A stretch of 64,000 nucleotides of DNA, taken from contig OX457072.1 in assembly GCA_949752795.1 (NCBI GenBank), positions 248,001 to 312,000 on the forward strand. Reading direction: 5' to 3'. Origin of the DNA: Hyperoodon ampullatus. Its lineage: Eukaryota; Chordata; Mammalia; Artiodactyla; Ziphiidae. Shown here in pieces: positions 32,792 to 44,464 of the stretch. The notes under the pieces were generated by a model that did no database searches, had not been told where the DNA came from, and was given only the letters and a program-made list of their open reading frames with translations. The position numbers were made by a program, and so were the translations under genes. Within the stretch, counting starts at the first letter, position 1. Each line of letters begins with the position of its first letter.

Positions 32792-35164
32792 CTTGTAGTT
32801 GAGTAAAGAGATGGCATCTTGTCCCATGAGACAACACAGTGAGGGCTGGTATTGGCCTGATTCACAATCCTGAATCCCAGCAATGAAAGTCATTTTAGGG
32901 ATCGGTTCATTGGAATCGCCGTCTGAATAGGGTTACCAGATAAAACAGAGGGTGCCCAGGTAAACGTGAATTTCAGGTAAACTACAGGGCATATTCACAC
33001 TAAAAAATTACTCATCATTTCTCTGAAGTTCACATTTAACTAGCCATCCTATATTTTATTTGGTAAATATGGCAACTGTTCACCTGAGGCTGAATTATAT
33101 AAAATATTAAGAATTCATGCAAAATAATGTCCTTGTGGGGATGAGAAACATTGCCCCCTTCTTACTCCTCACTCACACCTTGAAGTTAGGGAAGCCTTTA
33201 CTTCGTGTTATCCCTTCTACACCCCCTCCTGTGCACTCCAGTTAAAATGTTTGTGAGGGGCACTTGGCCCACTGTTTCACATGCCTGGCTTCTGTAGTCA
33301 ACAATGTCATGTAGCTAAGGCCCAGCCTTGGGCAGCAGGCTGAGGTCCTGCCCTCTCGTGACCCCTCCTGGAACCGCAGACTCAGCACTTGGGTTTGTCC
33401 CTGCTCAAGGGCTATCCCTGGCCAGCCAGAGGCACAAGAGACAGGCATGTAAACCTCCTGGCACATTTCAGGGGGTGCCTGGGCCAAAGTAAGTGGGTGT
33501 CTTCCTTCCCTCAGGATCTGAGGTCCCGTATTAAGTTATTCAAGTGACAGAGAACGAGAGGGGGGCTGATATGATGTCAGAGACGGGTCACAGGTTGGAA
33601 GGAGGTTGGCGGAATTAAGTAATTATTACTACCTTCTAAGACTTTGATAATCATTATCCAAAGGGGGAAGAGAGAACTCCCGGTCCCTACCAGGGGTGCT
33701 GTCTGTGGGAATGCAGATGTTCTGCACAGGGTTTCTAGTATCGTGTGAATAAAGTTTAGTCTTTTACATGGACCTTTTACAGAAGGAAACTTTTATTTCC
33801 AAAGGCTGTCATTAAAGGTGTAAAGGCCACACTGTGAATTAAGGTGACACGCCCTGTTTTGAATTGGATTTCCTGCTAGTTCTGATTGCAGGCATTCTTC
33901 CCGGACTAGAGTGAATTCAGTTCCAGTGTTTGCTTGTAAAACTGAATCCAGTCATTGTATTTGTAGTTTGGCTTTCTGCCTGCTATTAAAGTACAGAGCA
34001 AACTTCAGCTAGTTACTCCCTATGGTTCTGTGTTCTCCGCAAAGAGCAGGGAAAGGAAAGGGGAAAACCCAAAGGGTGACTGAGTTCATTTACATACAGA
34101 GCCAGAGGGCAGCTGTGTGCTGCCTCGTCATCACATGACTCTGTGGAGAATCCTGATATTCCGTTTACTGGAATAGGAGACAGCCTGAAAAAACCCAGAA
34201 CACAAAAACTGGTCTCTCTCTTTATGGTTCTCGGGTTAGCATTAGCAGCTGAGTAACGCACTTCTACTGTGTAACAAATATAGGTGAAAAAAACAGAAGG
34301 TTTTGTATTTCTCCATCTTTTCAAAGTTTCGTGTATAAAGAAAGAACTATAAGGGAGAGGTCACAAGGCAGGACGGTGGCACTGCTGGTTGGTCCAACCT
34401 GACTCTGCCCACTGAGCTGTCCTGGAGGGGCCCCAGATCAGCAGGCTACCATCTGGATTTGTGGGTAAGATCTGCAGGGCTCACCCCTTCTACCTGGAGT
34501 GACAGAAAATATGATTCAGTCTGTTCAGTGTAACTCCAAACAACCCATGATGACACTTGACAAAACTTGCCTGAGTGTGCATTAGAAAGGACTTTTCTTC
34601 ATTAAACGTGAGGGGATCCAGAAGGACACAATGGCACCAGCCACCCTGGGTCCCCATAGGAATAAAGTATTTAGAGTCATTCCCCTGAGTTAAACTAAGA
34701 ACCTCCTAATTTGGGGAAAGGACAGAAAGGGAGGATGGCTGTTCATCTGCTGCTCCAGATCTGCTCCCTCACTGAGGCGGCACCACATGGAGCTGAGATG
34801 AGGGGTGTGGAGATGATGCCCCAGACGTGGTGACACCATGCTGCCCTGGTGACGTTGCAGCCTCTGTATCTCTTGCTGCCCTGATTTTATTTAATTCTGG
34901 TCTGGCCCACCGGGCTTTTACCTTTTCCTTAGACTTACTTTTCTATAAATGGAAGAGATTTGAGTGTTTAATTGAATAAATATCAGTAAATTATGAGTTT
35001 TTTTATTAGCGAAGAACTAAGAGCCCTGCTACCTTTCTGCTACTTTGCCAGGTGCTAAGAGAAAATCAGAACATCAGAGACACAGATTTTGGCCGCCGGG
35101 AGCCTATAGTCTTCTTTTAGATAGAAACCCTAAAACGCAGCAAACTGTCAGCTAGCAGCAGAAT
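32792..35164. other. Gene-free interval
   Basis: No SINE, L1 or exon is recognised in 2.4 kb. Composition is mixed, with a frame of 103 codons on the minus strand (34,013-34,324) that has no recognisable domain. A long 5'-side boundary with the LINE at 35.17 kb is not sharp. Confidence 0.45.
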
Positions 35165-36134
35165 GTGGACAAAAAGTAAAAAACCCAGCTTCCTGCTTGG
35201 ATGTTTTATGGAGATGGTACATTAAACCACATGTGCAGAAATGAAGAAATGGTTGACAAATTTCCCAAAGCTACCGTGGAGTGCTGTAGGGATGGTGCCT
35301 CCGGATGCCCAGGAAGGATAACGAGATGAGTTTCAAAGGCCAAAGTGAAACAATCAAACACAGGGATTCTGACTTCGTTTCTGGTCGGACATACAAGGAA
35401 CTTGGAAGTCATCACTCCCATTTTCACAACAAGAAAAAAGCTGAAGAAACAAAATCAACAACTCTTTTAGGTCCAACAGAGAATTGAAGTCATAGGGCGT
35501 ATACCACTGCCCCCAAAATTAGAGAGACAGACAGGAAGGTGTAGCCTCTCAGAAGCCCAGGAGCAAAAACATTCCCTGGAACCAGAGCTGGGGTAGAAGA
35601 ACCGTAACTGTAGTAGACAGACAGACTGCTGTGGGGACTCAGTGCTTGCGAGTTAAAGACTCCAGGGCCCCTGCCGTGGGTGCAGTTTTGTGAGGTTACC
35701 TCCTGGAGTCCTGCCAGGTGCTCACAGTGAAGATCAGAGAAAATTCTCCTCAGGCCCCTGGCATGGAGGGGGAAAGAAACCATTTTGAAAGGCGCCGGGG
35801 CACTCTGTGCTTCTTAACAAATCCTGCCCTCCGGAAACTATTTAACCAGAGCCTCGCCTGCTGGGGTCTTATCAGAGCCCAGCAGACCTGGCGGGGAAGG
35901 GAGATACCCAACTCCAGGTTCCTCCAGTCTTCCTGTCTCACCTGAGGGGGGCAGGGAAGCTGAGAAGCCGTTGTGAAGGTCACAGTCCAGAGGCTCAGAC
36001 TTACTAACAGGCTGAGCCCTAATCATAGGCTCTAGAACATTTTCCCTAACCCCCACACCTCACTACTACTTCAGGGCTCCTGTACAATGTCAGAGGAATA
36101 AAACTGAAAGAGCCACACATCTCAGACCTCATTT

Positions 36135-36529
36135 AAGAAGAAGCCTCGGGACCTCCCTGGTGGTCCAGTGGTTAAGAATCTGCCTTCCAATGCAGGGGAC
36201 GCAGGTTTGATCCCTGGTCGGGGAACTAAGATCCCACATGCCACGGGGCAACTAAGCCCGCGTGCCACAACTGGAGAGCCCACGTGCTGCAACTACAGAG
36301 CCCACATGCTGTGGCGCCCACACACCGCAACTACTGAGCTTGTGTGCTCTGGAGCCTGTGCACTGCAACTAGAGGGAAGCCCGCACACCACAACAAAGAG
36401 CCCACGTGCTGCAACAAAAGGTCCTGCCTGCCACAACTAAAACCCGACACAGCCATAATTGAATGAATGAATGAGTGAATGAATGAATATATATATATAT
36501 ATATTTTAAAAAGAAGAAGAAGAAGCCTC
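36135..36529 (+). mobile_element. Long CHR-1-like SINE with perfect TSD
   Basis: Head GGGACCTCCCTGGTGGTCCA, the GATCCCTGGTCGGGGAACTA tRNA-like part, then many 'GCCCACGTGCTGCAACTA'-type units, and a (GAAT)n plus (AT)n tail at 36,460-36,506. The perfect TSD AAGAAGAAGCCTC is at 36,135-36,147 and 36,517-36,529. It splits the LINE upstream of ORF1. Confidence 0.96.
36460..36506. repeat. (GAAT)n/(AT)n simple repeat in SINE tail
   Basis: GAATGAATGAATGAGTGAAT followed by an (AT) run. This is the tail of the SINE and likely length-variable. Confidence 0.92.
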
Positions 36530-36889
36530 TAGGGAAATGCAAAGACAACAGGGCAGACAAAAACAGCGACACCAGAGAAGGTTTTTGCTTACGATGACTA
36601 CAGCTACAGCAAGCAGTAAAGATAGTGTAGCTCCTCATCAGGTAAACATAAAGTCTCACGCTGAAGGCCTGCACACCTCAGTTCCTTTGACCCAGGACAT
36701 CATGTCTGGCTTTCAACAAAAAATTGCAAGGCATTCTAAAAGGCAAAAATCATAGTTTGAAGAAAAACAGAGCAAGCATTAGGACCAGACATAGATGTGG
36801 CAGAAATGTTGGAATTAATCAGACTAGGAATGTAAAACAGCTGTGATTAGTATGCTGGGGGCTGTAAAGGAGAAAGTGGACAACATGCA

Positions 36890-37620
36890 AGAACAGATGG
36901 GTAGTGCAAGCCGAGAGATGGAAACTCTAAGAAGGAATCAAAAGGAAATGCTAGAAATCAGAAGCCCTGTAACAGAATGAAGCGTGCCTTTGGTGGGCTC
37001 ATCAGCCAACTGAAGGTGGCCAAGGAAGCAATCCATGAGCTGGAAGAAACGTCAATAGAACTTCCAAAACTGAAATGCAAAGAGAAAAAAGGAATGATAA
37101 AAAGGGATTATAATATTCAAGAACTGTGGGACAATGACAAAAGGTGTTTAGGTACAGGTGATGAGAACACCAGAGAAGAAAGACAGAAAGGAAAGAAATA
37201 TTTGAACCAATGTAATGACTGAGAGTTTTCCAAAATTAGGATAGGCAACCGACTACGGATCCAGGAAGCTCAGAGAACATCGAGCAGGATAAATAAAGCG
37301 AAATCTATACCTAAGCATATCATATTCAAATGCAGAAAATCAAAGAAAAAAATCTTGAAAGGGTTCAAAGGGGTAAAAACACTTCACCTATAGAGAAGTA
37401 AGGATAAGAATTGCATCAGACTCCTTAGAAATTATGCAAGCAGGAAGAGGGTATAGTGAATTGTTTAAAGTATTGAAAGGAAAAAACACCAATTTCAAAT
37501 TCTAATCTAACAAAACTATCCTTCAAAAATAAGAAAAAAATAAACACTAACTCAGACAAGCAAAATCTTAGGGAATTTGTTTACATTAGAGCTGCCTTGC
37601 CAGAAATGTTAGAAGAAATT
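36890..37620 (+). pseudogene. LINE ORF1 remnant (broken)
   Basis: ORF1 proteins of L1 and HAL1 are RNA-binding chaperones with a coiled coil followed by an RRM domain. The clearest stretch is the frame at 36,977-37,222. It has a coiled-coil-like part (ISQLKVAKEAIHELEE) and the start of the RRM-side region (NIQELWDNDKRC). The rest is scattered over other frames with stops, for example the IRIASDSLEIMQAGRGY-like region near 37,410-37,450. No intact frame exists, so it is not a gene product. The Met at 36,977 is internal. Confidence 0.75.
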
Positions 37621-38143
37621 CTTCAGAAAGAAGGAAAATGATATAGGTCAGATACTAGGATCTACATAAAGAAAGTAAGAGCATTAGAGAAGGAATAAAG
37701 GTTCAATAAAATATATTTCTTAATTCATCTAACCGTTAACAGTTTGTTCAAAACAATAACAGAAAACACGTATTCGGTGATTTTAGCTTATACGTAAGTG
37801 AAATGAATGACAGCAGTGCTATAAAGGACAGGAGGGTGGAACTGGAAATACTTTGTTATAAGGTATGTGCACCACCCATAAACCAATACCGTGTTATTTG
37901 AAAGTAGATTGAATGAGTTGGAAATGTATATTGCAGACTCCAGGGTAACCACTGAGGTTTAAAAAGGAAGTATAATTAATATGCTAAAAGAAGAGACAGA
38001 TGAAGTACCCAGTTAAAACCACAGAAGGCAGAAGGAGCGCAGACAATCATAGAAACAAAGAACAAGAGCAGCAGCAAATAGGAAACTAACAGCTGTGGTA
38101 GATATTGATCCTGTACAGGAGGCACTTCAAACAGAAATGGTCT

Positions 38144-38332
38144 GGGACTTCCCCGGCGGTCCAGTGGTTAAGACTCCGCCTTCCAATGCAGGGGGTGCGG
38201 GTTCGATCTCTGGTCGGGGAGCTAAGATCCCACATGCCTCACAGCCAAAAAACCAAAATGTAAAACAGAAGCAATGTTGTAACAAATTCAATAAAGACTT
38301 TAAAAAAAAGGGTCCACATTAAAAAAAAAAAA
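38144..38332 (+). mobile_element. CHR-1-like SINE nested in the LINE
   Basis: Head GGGACTTCCCCGGCGGTCCA, GGTTCGATCTCTGGTCGGGG, and a tail region with AATAAAGACTTT, GGTCCACATT and a final A-run. The TSD is weak (AAATGGTCT against AACAATCTA), consistent with an old insertion. Confidence 0.9.
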
Positions 38333-38463
38333 CAATCTAAAACAACAAATCAGTGGTCTGAATTCAACAGTTAAAAGACAGAGACTGACAGAGTGGGAAA
38401 AAAATAAGATATAAGTATATGTTGTCTATAAGAAACCCACTTTAAATATAAAGACAGATTTAA

Positions 38464-38724
38464 AGTGAAAGGATGGCACTGTTGGTGGGAATGTAAATTG
38501 GTACAGCCACTATGGAAGCAGCATGGAGGCTCCTCAAAAAACTAAAGATAGAAATACCACGCGGTCCAGCAATCGTACTTCTGAAGAAAACAAAAACATG
38601 AATTTGAAAAGGTATGTGCACCCCAGTGTTGACTGTAGCATTAGCTACAATGTAGCTAAGACATGGAAGCAACATAAGTCACCACCAGTGGATGAATGGA
38701 TAAAGAAGGCGGGTTTATGTGGGG

Positions 38725-38779
<55 letters not shown>

Positions 38780-39312
38780 CCGCACACAATGGAATACTCT
38801 TCAGCCATAAGAAAAAGAGGAAGTCCTGCCATTTGTGAATACATGGGTGGGCCTTTCAGACACTGTGCTAAATCAAGTCAGGCAAAGCAAGATAAATACC
38901 ATATCATTTCACTTATATGTGGAATTTAAAAAGAACAACAAAACAAGCTCATAGAGAGAACAGATTGGTGGTTACCAGAGGCAGGAGGTGGGAATGGGAG
39001 AAAAGGATGGGGAGGGTTAAAATTTACAGACTTGCAGTTATAAAGTAAATGAGTCCTGGAGGTGTAATGTACTGGTATGGTGGCTACAGTTAATAACACT
39101 CTGCACATTTGAAAATTGCTACAAGAGTAGATCATAAAGTTCTTGTCACAAGAAAAAAAATACTGTAACTATGTATGGTGACCAGTGTTAACTAGACTGA
39201 TTGTGGTGATGATTTTGCAGTGTATATAAATGTCTAATCTTGTCACACACCTGAAACTAACATAATGTTATATGTCAGTTATACCTCAGTTTTCAAAAAA
39301 GTAAATGGATAC
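38464..39312 (+). mobile_element. 5'-truncated L1 inserted into the older LINE
   Basis: It starts abruptly at the L1 C-terminal ORF2 landmark CACTGTTGGTGGGAATGTAA, runs through a (GT)26 tract and a 3' UTR, and ends in an A-rich stretch at about 39,292-39,303. The flanks are AAAGTGAAAGGATGG (38,465-38,479) and AAAGTAAATGGATAC (39,299-39,313), a plausible diverged TSD. The older LINE's endonuclease sequence continues after it. Confidence 0.85.
38727..38778. repeat. (GT)26 microsatellite inside L1
   Basis: A perfect 52-bp dinucleotide run. It sits in the same L1 interval, just before CAATGGAAT in sense, as the (GT)17 at 2,287-2,320 in another L1. Confidence 0.98.
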
Positions 39313-39589
39313 AAAGAGCTAACACTTTTGAGTAGCTATGTTAATTTCAGACAAAACAGATTTCAAATTGAGGAAAATTATCAGAGATAAAGAGGAGCAT
39401 CACATAATTATAAAGAGATCAATTCTGTAAGAAGACATAACACTTCTTAAAAATCAAAATATGTAAGGCAAAAACTGATGGAACTGCAAGGGGAAAGAGA
39501 GGAATTCATTGTTACAGAGTTGCTGCAACTTAAATACCTGAGTGATACTCAAGAGAAAGCTCCAGGACCTTTGATGGGAGGGAGCATGG

Positions 39590-40440
39590 GCCGGCCAGTG
39601 ATGGAGTGAGAAGGCCTGTGTTTCCAATGGGCAGTTCTGAAAGCAGCTTGAGGAATGAGCTAGAGGTGGGCAGAGACCATTGGGAAGACTGTTGTGTGGG
39701 ACGCCTTGGGGCTGGTATTTAAAGTTGACAACAGTCCATCAGGGTTGTTTGGATGAGGAAGAGGAAGGGGTCTAAGACAGTTCCCAGATTCTGCATGGAC
39801 AGCGGCGTGTTGGTGGGACTGTTAAGCAAGGTGGGTAATACTGAGGCCAGAGAAGACTTCTCATTCCATTTTGACAGGTTCATTTGAAATCCACGTGGTC
39901 TAGTCAATTGTTAGAGTCGAATGCACATGAAGTATCCACACTGGAGATGCAGATCAGCAGGTCGGGCTGGAGCCGAGGGGCACGTGGGGGTGGCAGTTCC
40001 GTGGAGTGAGGCTTGTGGGGAGACGTGCAGAGAGGGGAGAGGAAGGAATGAAGGACCTTCAGAGATGCCAGAGCAGGCGATGGCCGTCCAGTAGCCACGG
40101 GAAAGAAAATGGTCAACAGAGAGAGGAAATAAGGAAGTGCCCCTTTAGTTAGGGGTCATTGTGACTGGAGGTGTTTCAGTGGATGCCTCGGGGGAAACTG
40201 CACTATTGAAGGTTGAGGCAAACAATTATTCTTTCAAGGAGCTTGGCTAAGAAGAGACCTAAGAAGTGGATGGTGGCTAGCAGAAATCACAGTAAAAAAG
40301 GCTTTTTTCTTTCCTTTAACTGGCAGAACCATGGACGTTTTTCCCCTGGAGGCAAGAGAACTTTGGATAGGAAGGGATTGAAGATAGAGAAGAGGCAGCG
40401 TTACGAGAGAAGGTTGGAGCCAGAGCCGCATTGAGGTGTT
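39590..40440 (+). repeat. Possible ancient mammalian interspersed repeat, family unresolved
   Basis: Purine-rich text such as GAGGAAGAGGAAGGGGTCTA, TGGAGATGCAGATCAGCAGG and TTCTTTCAAGGAGCTTGGCT follows an order I associate with an old, widely dispersed mammalian element. I cannot name the family, and it is too diverged to fix ends. Confidence 0.35.
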
Positions 40441-40499
40441 TAGTCTTGGACAAGTGTACCGTCTCTTTTCCAAGTCAGGAGGAGGGGGGATAGGAGGGC

Positions 40500-40615
40500 T
40501 GTACTTCCTGAGAACAGATGCTATATTTTACTGATCTTTGTATCTCCATCAGCTGTGACAGTGCTTGGAACACGATTGGCGTAAAAGTAATATTTGCTTA
40601 ATGAATGGGTGGATT
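40500..40615 (+). mobile_element. L2-like 3' end
   Basis: ACTGATCTTTGTATCTCCAT, GACAGTGCTTGGAACACG and a TATTTGCTTAATGAATGG end follow the order of the L2 3' end. Confidence 0.65.
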
Positions 40616-41152
40616 GGTTGGGTCTGGAGTTTGTAAGTTGGGGAATTTAGAAACCACGCTTCATCCCCCTGAGATTGGGTGCAGTGCTTTTGCTAAGAGA
40701 AAGGGCTTAGGGTTGTGGGGTGAGAAGCTTGAGGGAAATGGTAAAGCCCAATAGAGCCTGTGGGGGATTTGCAAAGGGAGCTGACAAGACATAAAAGGAG
40801 GTAATTTTGCTACATTGTCTCACTGTGTGACTTTTCTCTAGCACAGTCCAGATGTAAGGACAGAAACAGTAACAAAGGTGAGGGCTGGGTGGGGACTTTT
40901 CAGGGAGGAGCAGGGGCTGAGGACCTCCAGCAGAAGTGACTGTCGGAGTCCAGGCAAAGCGAGGAGAGGGAGGCACCAGAAGCAGGCGCTCTGGGGTGGG
41001 TGAGTGGCTTCGAGGGCTCTGGGGGGGGGCGGGGGGGCTGCAGAGGTGGGGCGCTAGCACTGCGGCGTGGGCACTTTGACAGCAGGCTTTTAGATGGTCA
41101 TGCGCCTGGCAGTACTTGAGGATGAACGACTGGATCAGGTGTAAGAACAAAG
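40616..41152. other. Gene-free G-rich interval
   Basis: No exon is supported. The plus strand is rich in G runs, which on the minus strand produces a Pro/Ser-rich frame (40,707-41,204). I judge this frame to be compositional. Confidence 0.45.
41018..41052 (+). other. Potential G-quadruplex-forming G-run block
   Basis: Nine guanines, a C, seven guanines, then further GG and GGGG runs within 35 bp. It is outside any recognised transposon. Confidence 0.6.
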
Positions 41153-41156
41153 GTGG

Positions 41157-41827
41157 GACTCCTGGGCATATACCCTGAGAAAACCATCGTTCAAAACGAT
41201 TCATGTACCACGGTGTTCACTGCAGCTCTATTTACAATCGCCAGGACATGGGAGCAACCCAGGTGTCCATCGACAGACGAATGGATAAAGAAGATGTGGC
41301 ACATACATACAATGGAATATTACTCAGCCATAGAAAGGAACGAAACTGAGTTATTTGTAGTGAGGTGGATGGACCCCAGAGTCTGTCATACAGAGTGAAG
41401 TAAGTCAGAAAGAGAAAAACAAATACCGTGTGCTAACTAACACACATATATAGAATCTTTAAAAAAAATGTTCTGAAGAAGCTAGGGACAGCACAGGAAT
41501 AAAGATGCAGACGTAGAGAATGGACTTGAGGACACGGGGAGGGGGAAAGGTAAGCTGGGACGAAGTGAGAGAGTGGCATGGACGTATATACACTACCAAA
41601 TGTAAAATAGATGGCTAGTGGGAAGCAGCCGCACAGCACAGGGAGATCGGGTCTGTGCCTTGTGTCCACCTAGAGGGGGGATAGGGAGGGTGGGAGGGAG
41701 ATGCAAGAGGGAGGGGATATGGGGATATATGTATGCATATAGCTGATTCACTTTGTTAGCAGAAACTAACATACCACTGTAAAGCAATTATACTCCAATA
41801 AAGATGTTAAAATAAATAAATAAATAA
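41157..41827 (+). mobile_element. 5'-truncated L1 with ORF2 tail and G-rich 3' UTR
   Basis: It begins at CTGGGCATATACCCTGAG and keeps an open C-terminal ORF2 segment (41,153-41,398, motif MEYYSAIERNETE). It continues through a 3' UTR with G-runs at 41,672-41,715 and ends at CCAATAAAGATG plus an (AAAT)n tail. The flanks share a short AAAGG(T)GG-type repeat that may be a TSD. It is a different 3' UTR subfamily from the copies at 1-928 and 61.3 kb. Confidence 0.9.
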
Positions 41828-43048
41828 AGGGGAAAGTGATTGCAAGGCTGGGAAGAGACCTGACCCCAGAGAAGATTGTGAAGTCCTTCCTCACCTCCCT
41901 CCGCCACGCTGTATGATATCTCACCCCACTTCACCCCTGTCACAGGACAAAGGGTCCGATAGTTGTTGAACTTGTCGATTGATTGAAGAAACTATGTACA
42001 CTGAGGCATTACCTCCACTGTATAGTCACCTTTTATAACCGCAAATTATGAAATGACTAATTATGAAATGCAAGAGCCATGTTCTAGCTGAACTCCCTGC
42101 TTTTTAAAAAATGGATTTCTACAAGTCTTAAGGGTCAAAGTGTGAGGAGTTCATGGCAGCTCTTTGGAGATCATTCTGATTCCTGCCCTGCAGTCCAGTG
42201 AAGTGGGGTTTGGTATTTTAACAGGCAGTAAGGGCCTTTGCTTTCCTCCTAAAGAAGCCCTTTTTCCCAAGGGAAGCTGTCCGTTGGTGGTTTGATTGTT
42301 TATTCTCAGACCTTGAGCCCAGTTAGGACTGTCTGCCAGCAGCTGCATTTTCCCTCCAGGGTGGGGACCCTGTCCGTGCTAGTGCCCTAGACCAACTTCC
42401 TCGTTATCCTAATCCAGCTTCTAAAGGAAGCAGTTAAAAATTCTGTAGGCCTAAGAGAGAGACTAAGAGGGAGAGGAACGCCTGTGTTTTATGGACGAGA
42501 TAAGAATAGAGTCAGAAGAATTGTGCAGAACTAGTGTTCCACACTGACTGCTTCATTCCCCCGGGTTAACGCTTGATCACAGGTAAATAAACTCTGGGAA
42601 CTTGTTTGGCTCACTGAATGAGGGACTGTGCTGTGCTGAGATAAGGTTTGAATTTTAAACACTTTTATGGATAATATCATAAAAAGGTCATAAGGATAGC
42701 TTACGACCACAATTTTCTAATGAAACAGAGCCAGTAAAATTGTTCTCTAGGTTTCTCCTTTGAGAAAGCCAGCCTTCAGCAGAGGGGAAAGTAAATGTTG
42801 GCATTACCCAAAAACCGTTGTGCTGACTTTTTATATTCAAACAGGGAAAAGACAGCAGAGGAGTTATTTAAATTTATGTTTAAGTTTTACTTTAAAAAGG
42901 TATTCTTAATTAGTATTTCTGTTACTACAGGACGATTTTTTTTGAAAGCTCGCATTCCCAGGGAATGTGTTCAAACAGTGTCACAATCGTGAGGCTACAG
43001 GGAAGTCTTCTGAGCTCTGTTAGTCCCCAGCTCTCCCTGCCCCTGCAG

Positions 43049-43112
43049 CCGGGCGGGCGTCTGAGGCTTCTCACGGCTGAGGCCGCGAGGCCTGCCGCTG
43101 CCGCCGCCTCGG
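43049..43112. promoter_or_regulatory. Short CpG-rich block
   Basis: About ten CpGs lie within 62 bp, including GCCGGGCGGGCGTC, GCCGCGAGG and CCGCTGCCGCCGCCTCGG. It is preceded by a pyrimidine-rich stretch ending in CCCTGCAG, which resembles a 3' splice site. It could be a small promoter or exon, or a chance GC patch. There is no TATA box or supported reading frame. Confidence 0.25.
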
Positions 43113-43439
43113 CATCAGGGCCTTCAGAACCAGCGCACCACTCCCAAGACACACCTCTCACCTGCACGGCTTACAACCGCACCTGGACCACTTGCCACAG
43201 TCTATGGCAAGTTTCTTCTGGCCTGTCTTTCCCCTCAGGGTCCCTAGAAAGTAGGTACCTTCAAGTCAGGAACCATCTTAGGAAACTTTGTGTCTGGGAA
43301 ACAGTAGGTATTCATGAAGTAGTCATTAGGTGAATTAACGGGTAATGGAAATTAATTCTGATGAAATTAAATTAACACTTAACATTTAAATTAATGCTTT
43401 TGAAAGAAAATACTACAAACCCATCTTTGTACTGAATTG

Positions 43440-43570
43440 CATGAATGATGTCATTTAATCTTCACAATAACCCTATGAGTTAGAAACGGGCATTACCCCT
43501 TTCTAGTAAGAGAGGAGCTTGCTCAAGCTGGTGCTGCCAATAGCAGGCGACCTGGGCTCCTGTCACAGGA
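43440..43570 (-). mobile_element. MIR fragment
   Basis: TCATTTAATCTTCACAATAA, CCCTATGAGTTAG and AGAGGAGCTTGCTCAAGCTG follow the antisense MIR order. Confidence 0.75.
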
Positions 43571-44464
43571 CTGTTTTTGAAACAGTTTTAAAGTACAATA
43601 AGCAGGAGAATTTTTTGTAATACCATACTTAAAGTGATTTTTCTTTACGTTAATGTAAGCAACGTTCAGAATTAGATGTTTGGCAGTTCTTGAACATTTC
43701 AGTAAAAGCTCTGAAATGCAGCAATTTTATCTTATTTTTTCACAGTAATTAAAATTATTAGAAAAAAATGCGTTTATGCATATATGTACAGATGCACATG
43801 CGTCACATACATACATCTGATCTTAACTGACAGGAGCCCATGCATATTGTAGAAACACCTCTCAAATCAGTTACACTCATGTGTTATATTGGTACAAAGA
43901 GCCCTCTTATCAAATGCAGGGCTAGAAAGATCTCAACAGGAAACTGAAGCAAAGTTTTCTTAATTTCTTTAGGAAGAAAATTTCTGTAAGCTTATCATGA
44001 CTGTCATTTTCTAATGATCAAGGCTATTACAGAGGAATTGCGGGTGGAGTGGGTGGGGTCTCAGATGAGAGTGCGGGTGAGTGCAGACAAGGGGAGGCTC
44101 AGGAGACCTCCTGTGAGTGAGAGGAGGGCCGCCGAGTGGTTGGAGGTGAGCAGGGTCCAGGGTTGGGGAAGGCTCACCTTTCCCTTGGAATGCGCAGGGC
44201 TGTTCTCATTTTCACACAGTGGCCAGCGGCATTTTTTGAAATGTAAATCAGATCATGTCTCTCCCCTGCTTAAAAACCTGGAGGCCTGGAGCTGATGAGA
44301 GAAGCACAGGGCAGAGATTTTCAAAGTTTCCTGTGTAAAGATAGTAACTGAAGACTTGCCGGGGGAAGGAGATTGGGAGAGAAAAAGGTTTTGTGGAGAC
44401 AGCACTTACGCCTTATCAACAGTGACTTTTGGATGAGAACCTGGATTGCTATCCTTTGTTTTAT

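Larger units (their letters stand above)
35165..39560 (+). mobile_element. Old LINE (HAL1/L1M-like): 5' region, ORF1 and start of endonuclease, with three nested insertions
   Basis: The segment begins with a LINE 5' region (landmarks ACTCCCATTTTCACAACAAG, ACAGACAGGAAGGTGTAGCC, ACCAGAGCCTCGCCTGCTGG). ORF1-like sequence follows at about 36,890-37,620, and then the start of the endonuclease part (CCCACTTTAAATATAAAGAC and, after a nested L1, GTTAATTTCAGACAAAACAG). The 5' region and ORF1 are unusually complete for this window. The order fits an ORF1-rich HAL1 or an L1M copy that lost most of ORF2. Nested inside are SINEs at 36,148-36,516 and 38,144-38,332 and a younger L1 at 38,480-39,297. All frames are broken. 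Confidence 0.75.
41828..44464. other. Gene-free interval with a MIR and a CpG cluster
   Basis: Repeat-poor apart from the MIR at about 43,440-43,570. A CpG-rich block at 43,049-43,112 is flanked by AT-rich DNA. Frames at 42,965-43,333 (plus) and 42,925-43,167 (minus) overlap it and have no recognised domain. Another GC-richer stretch is at 44,040-44,230. Confidence 0.45.

Noticed and set aside
38523..38929. Frames containing long Val-Cys runs
   Set aside because: They are translations of the (GT)26 microsatellite inside an L1.
40707..41204. 165-codon minus-strand frame, the longest outside L1
   Set aside because: It is Pro/Ser-rich because the plus strand is G-rich. It starts inside an L1 and has no recognisable domain, signal peptide or splice context.
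42925..43333. Overlapping Ala-rich frames on both strands
   Set aside because: They are produced by the short CpG-rich block. I kept the block as a finding but not as a coding sequence.
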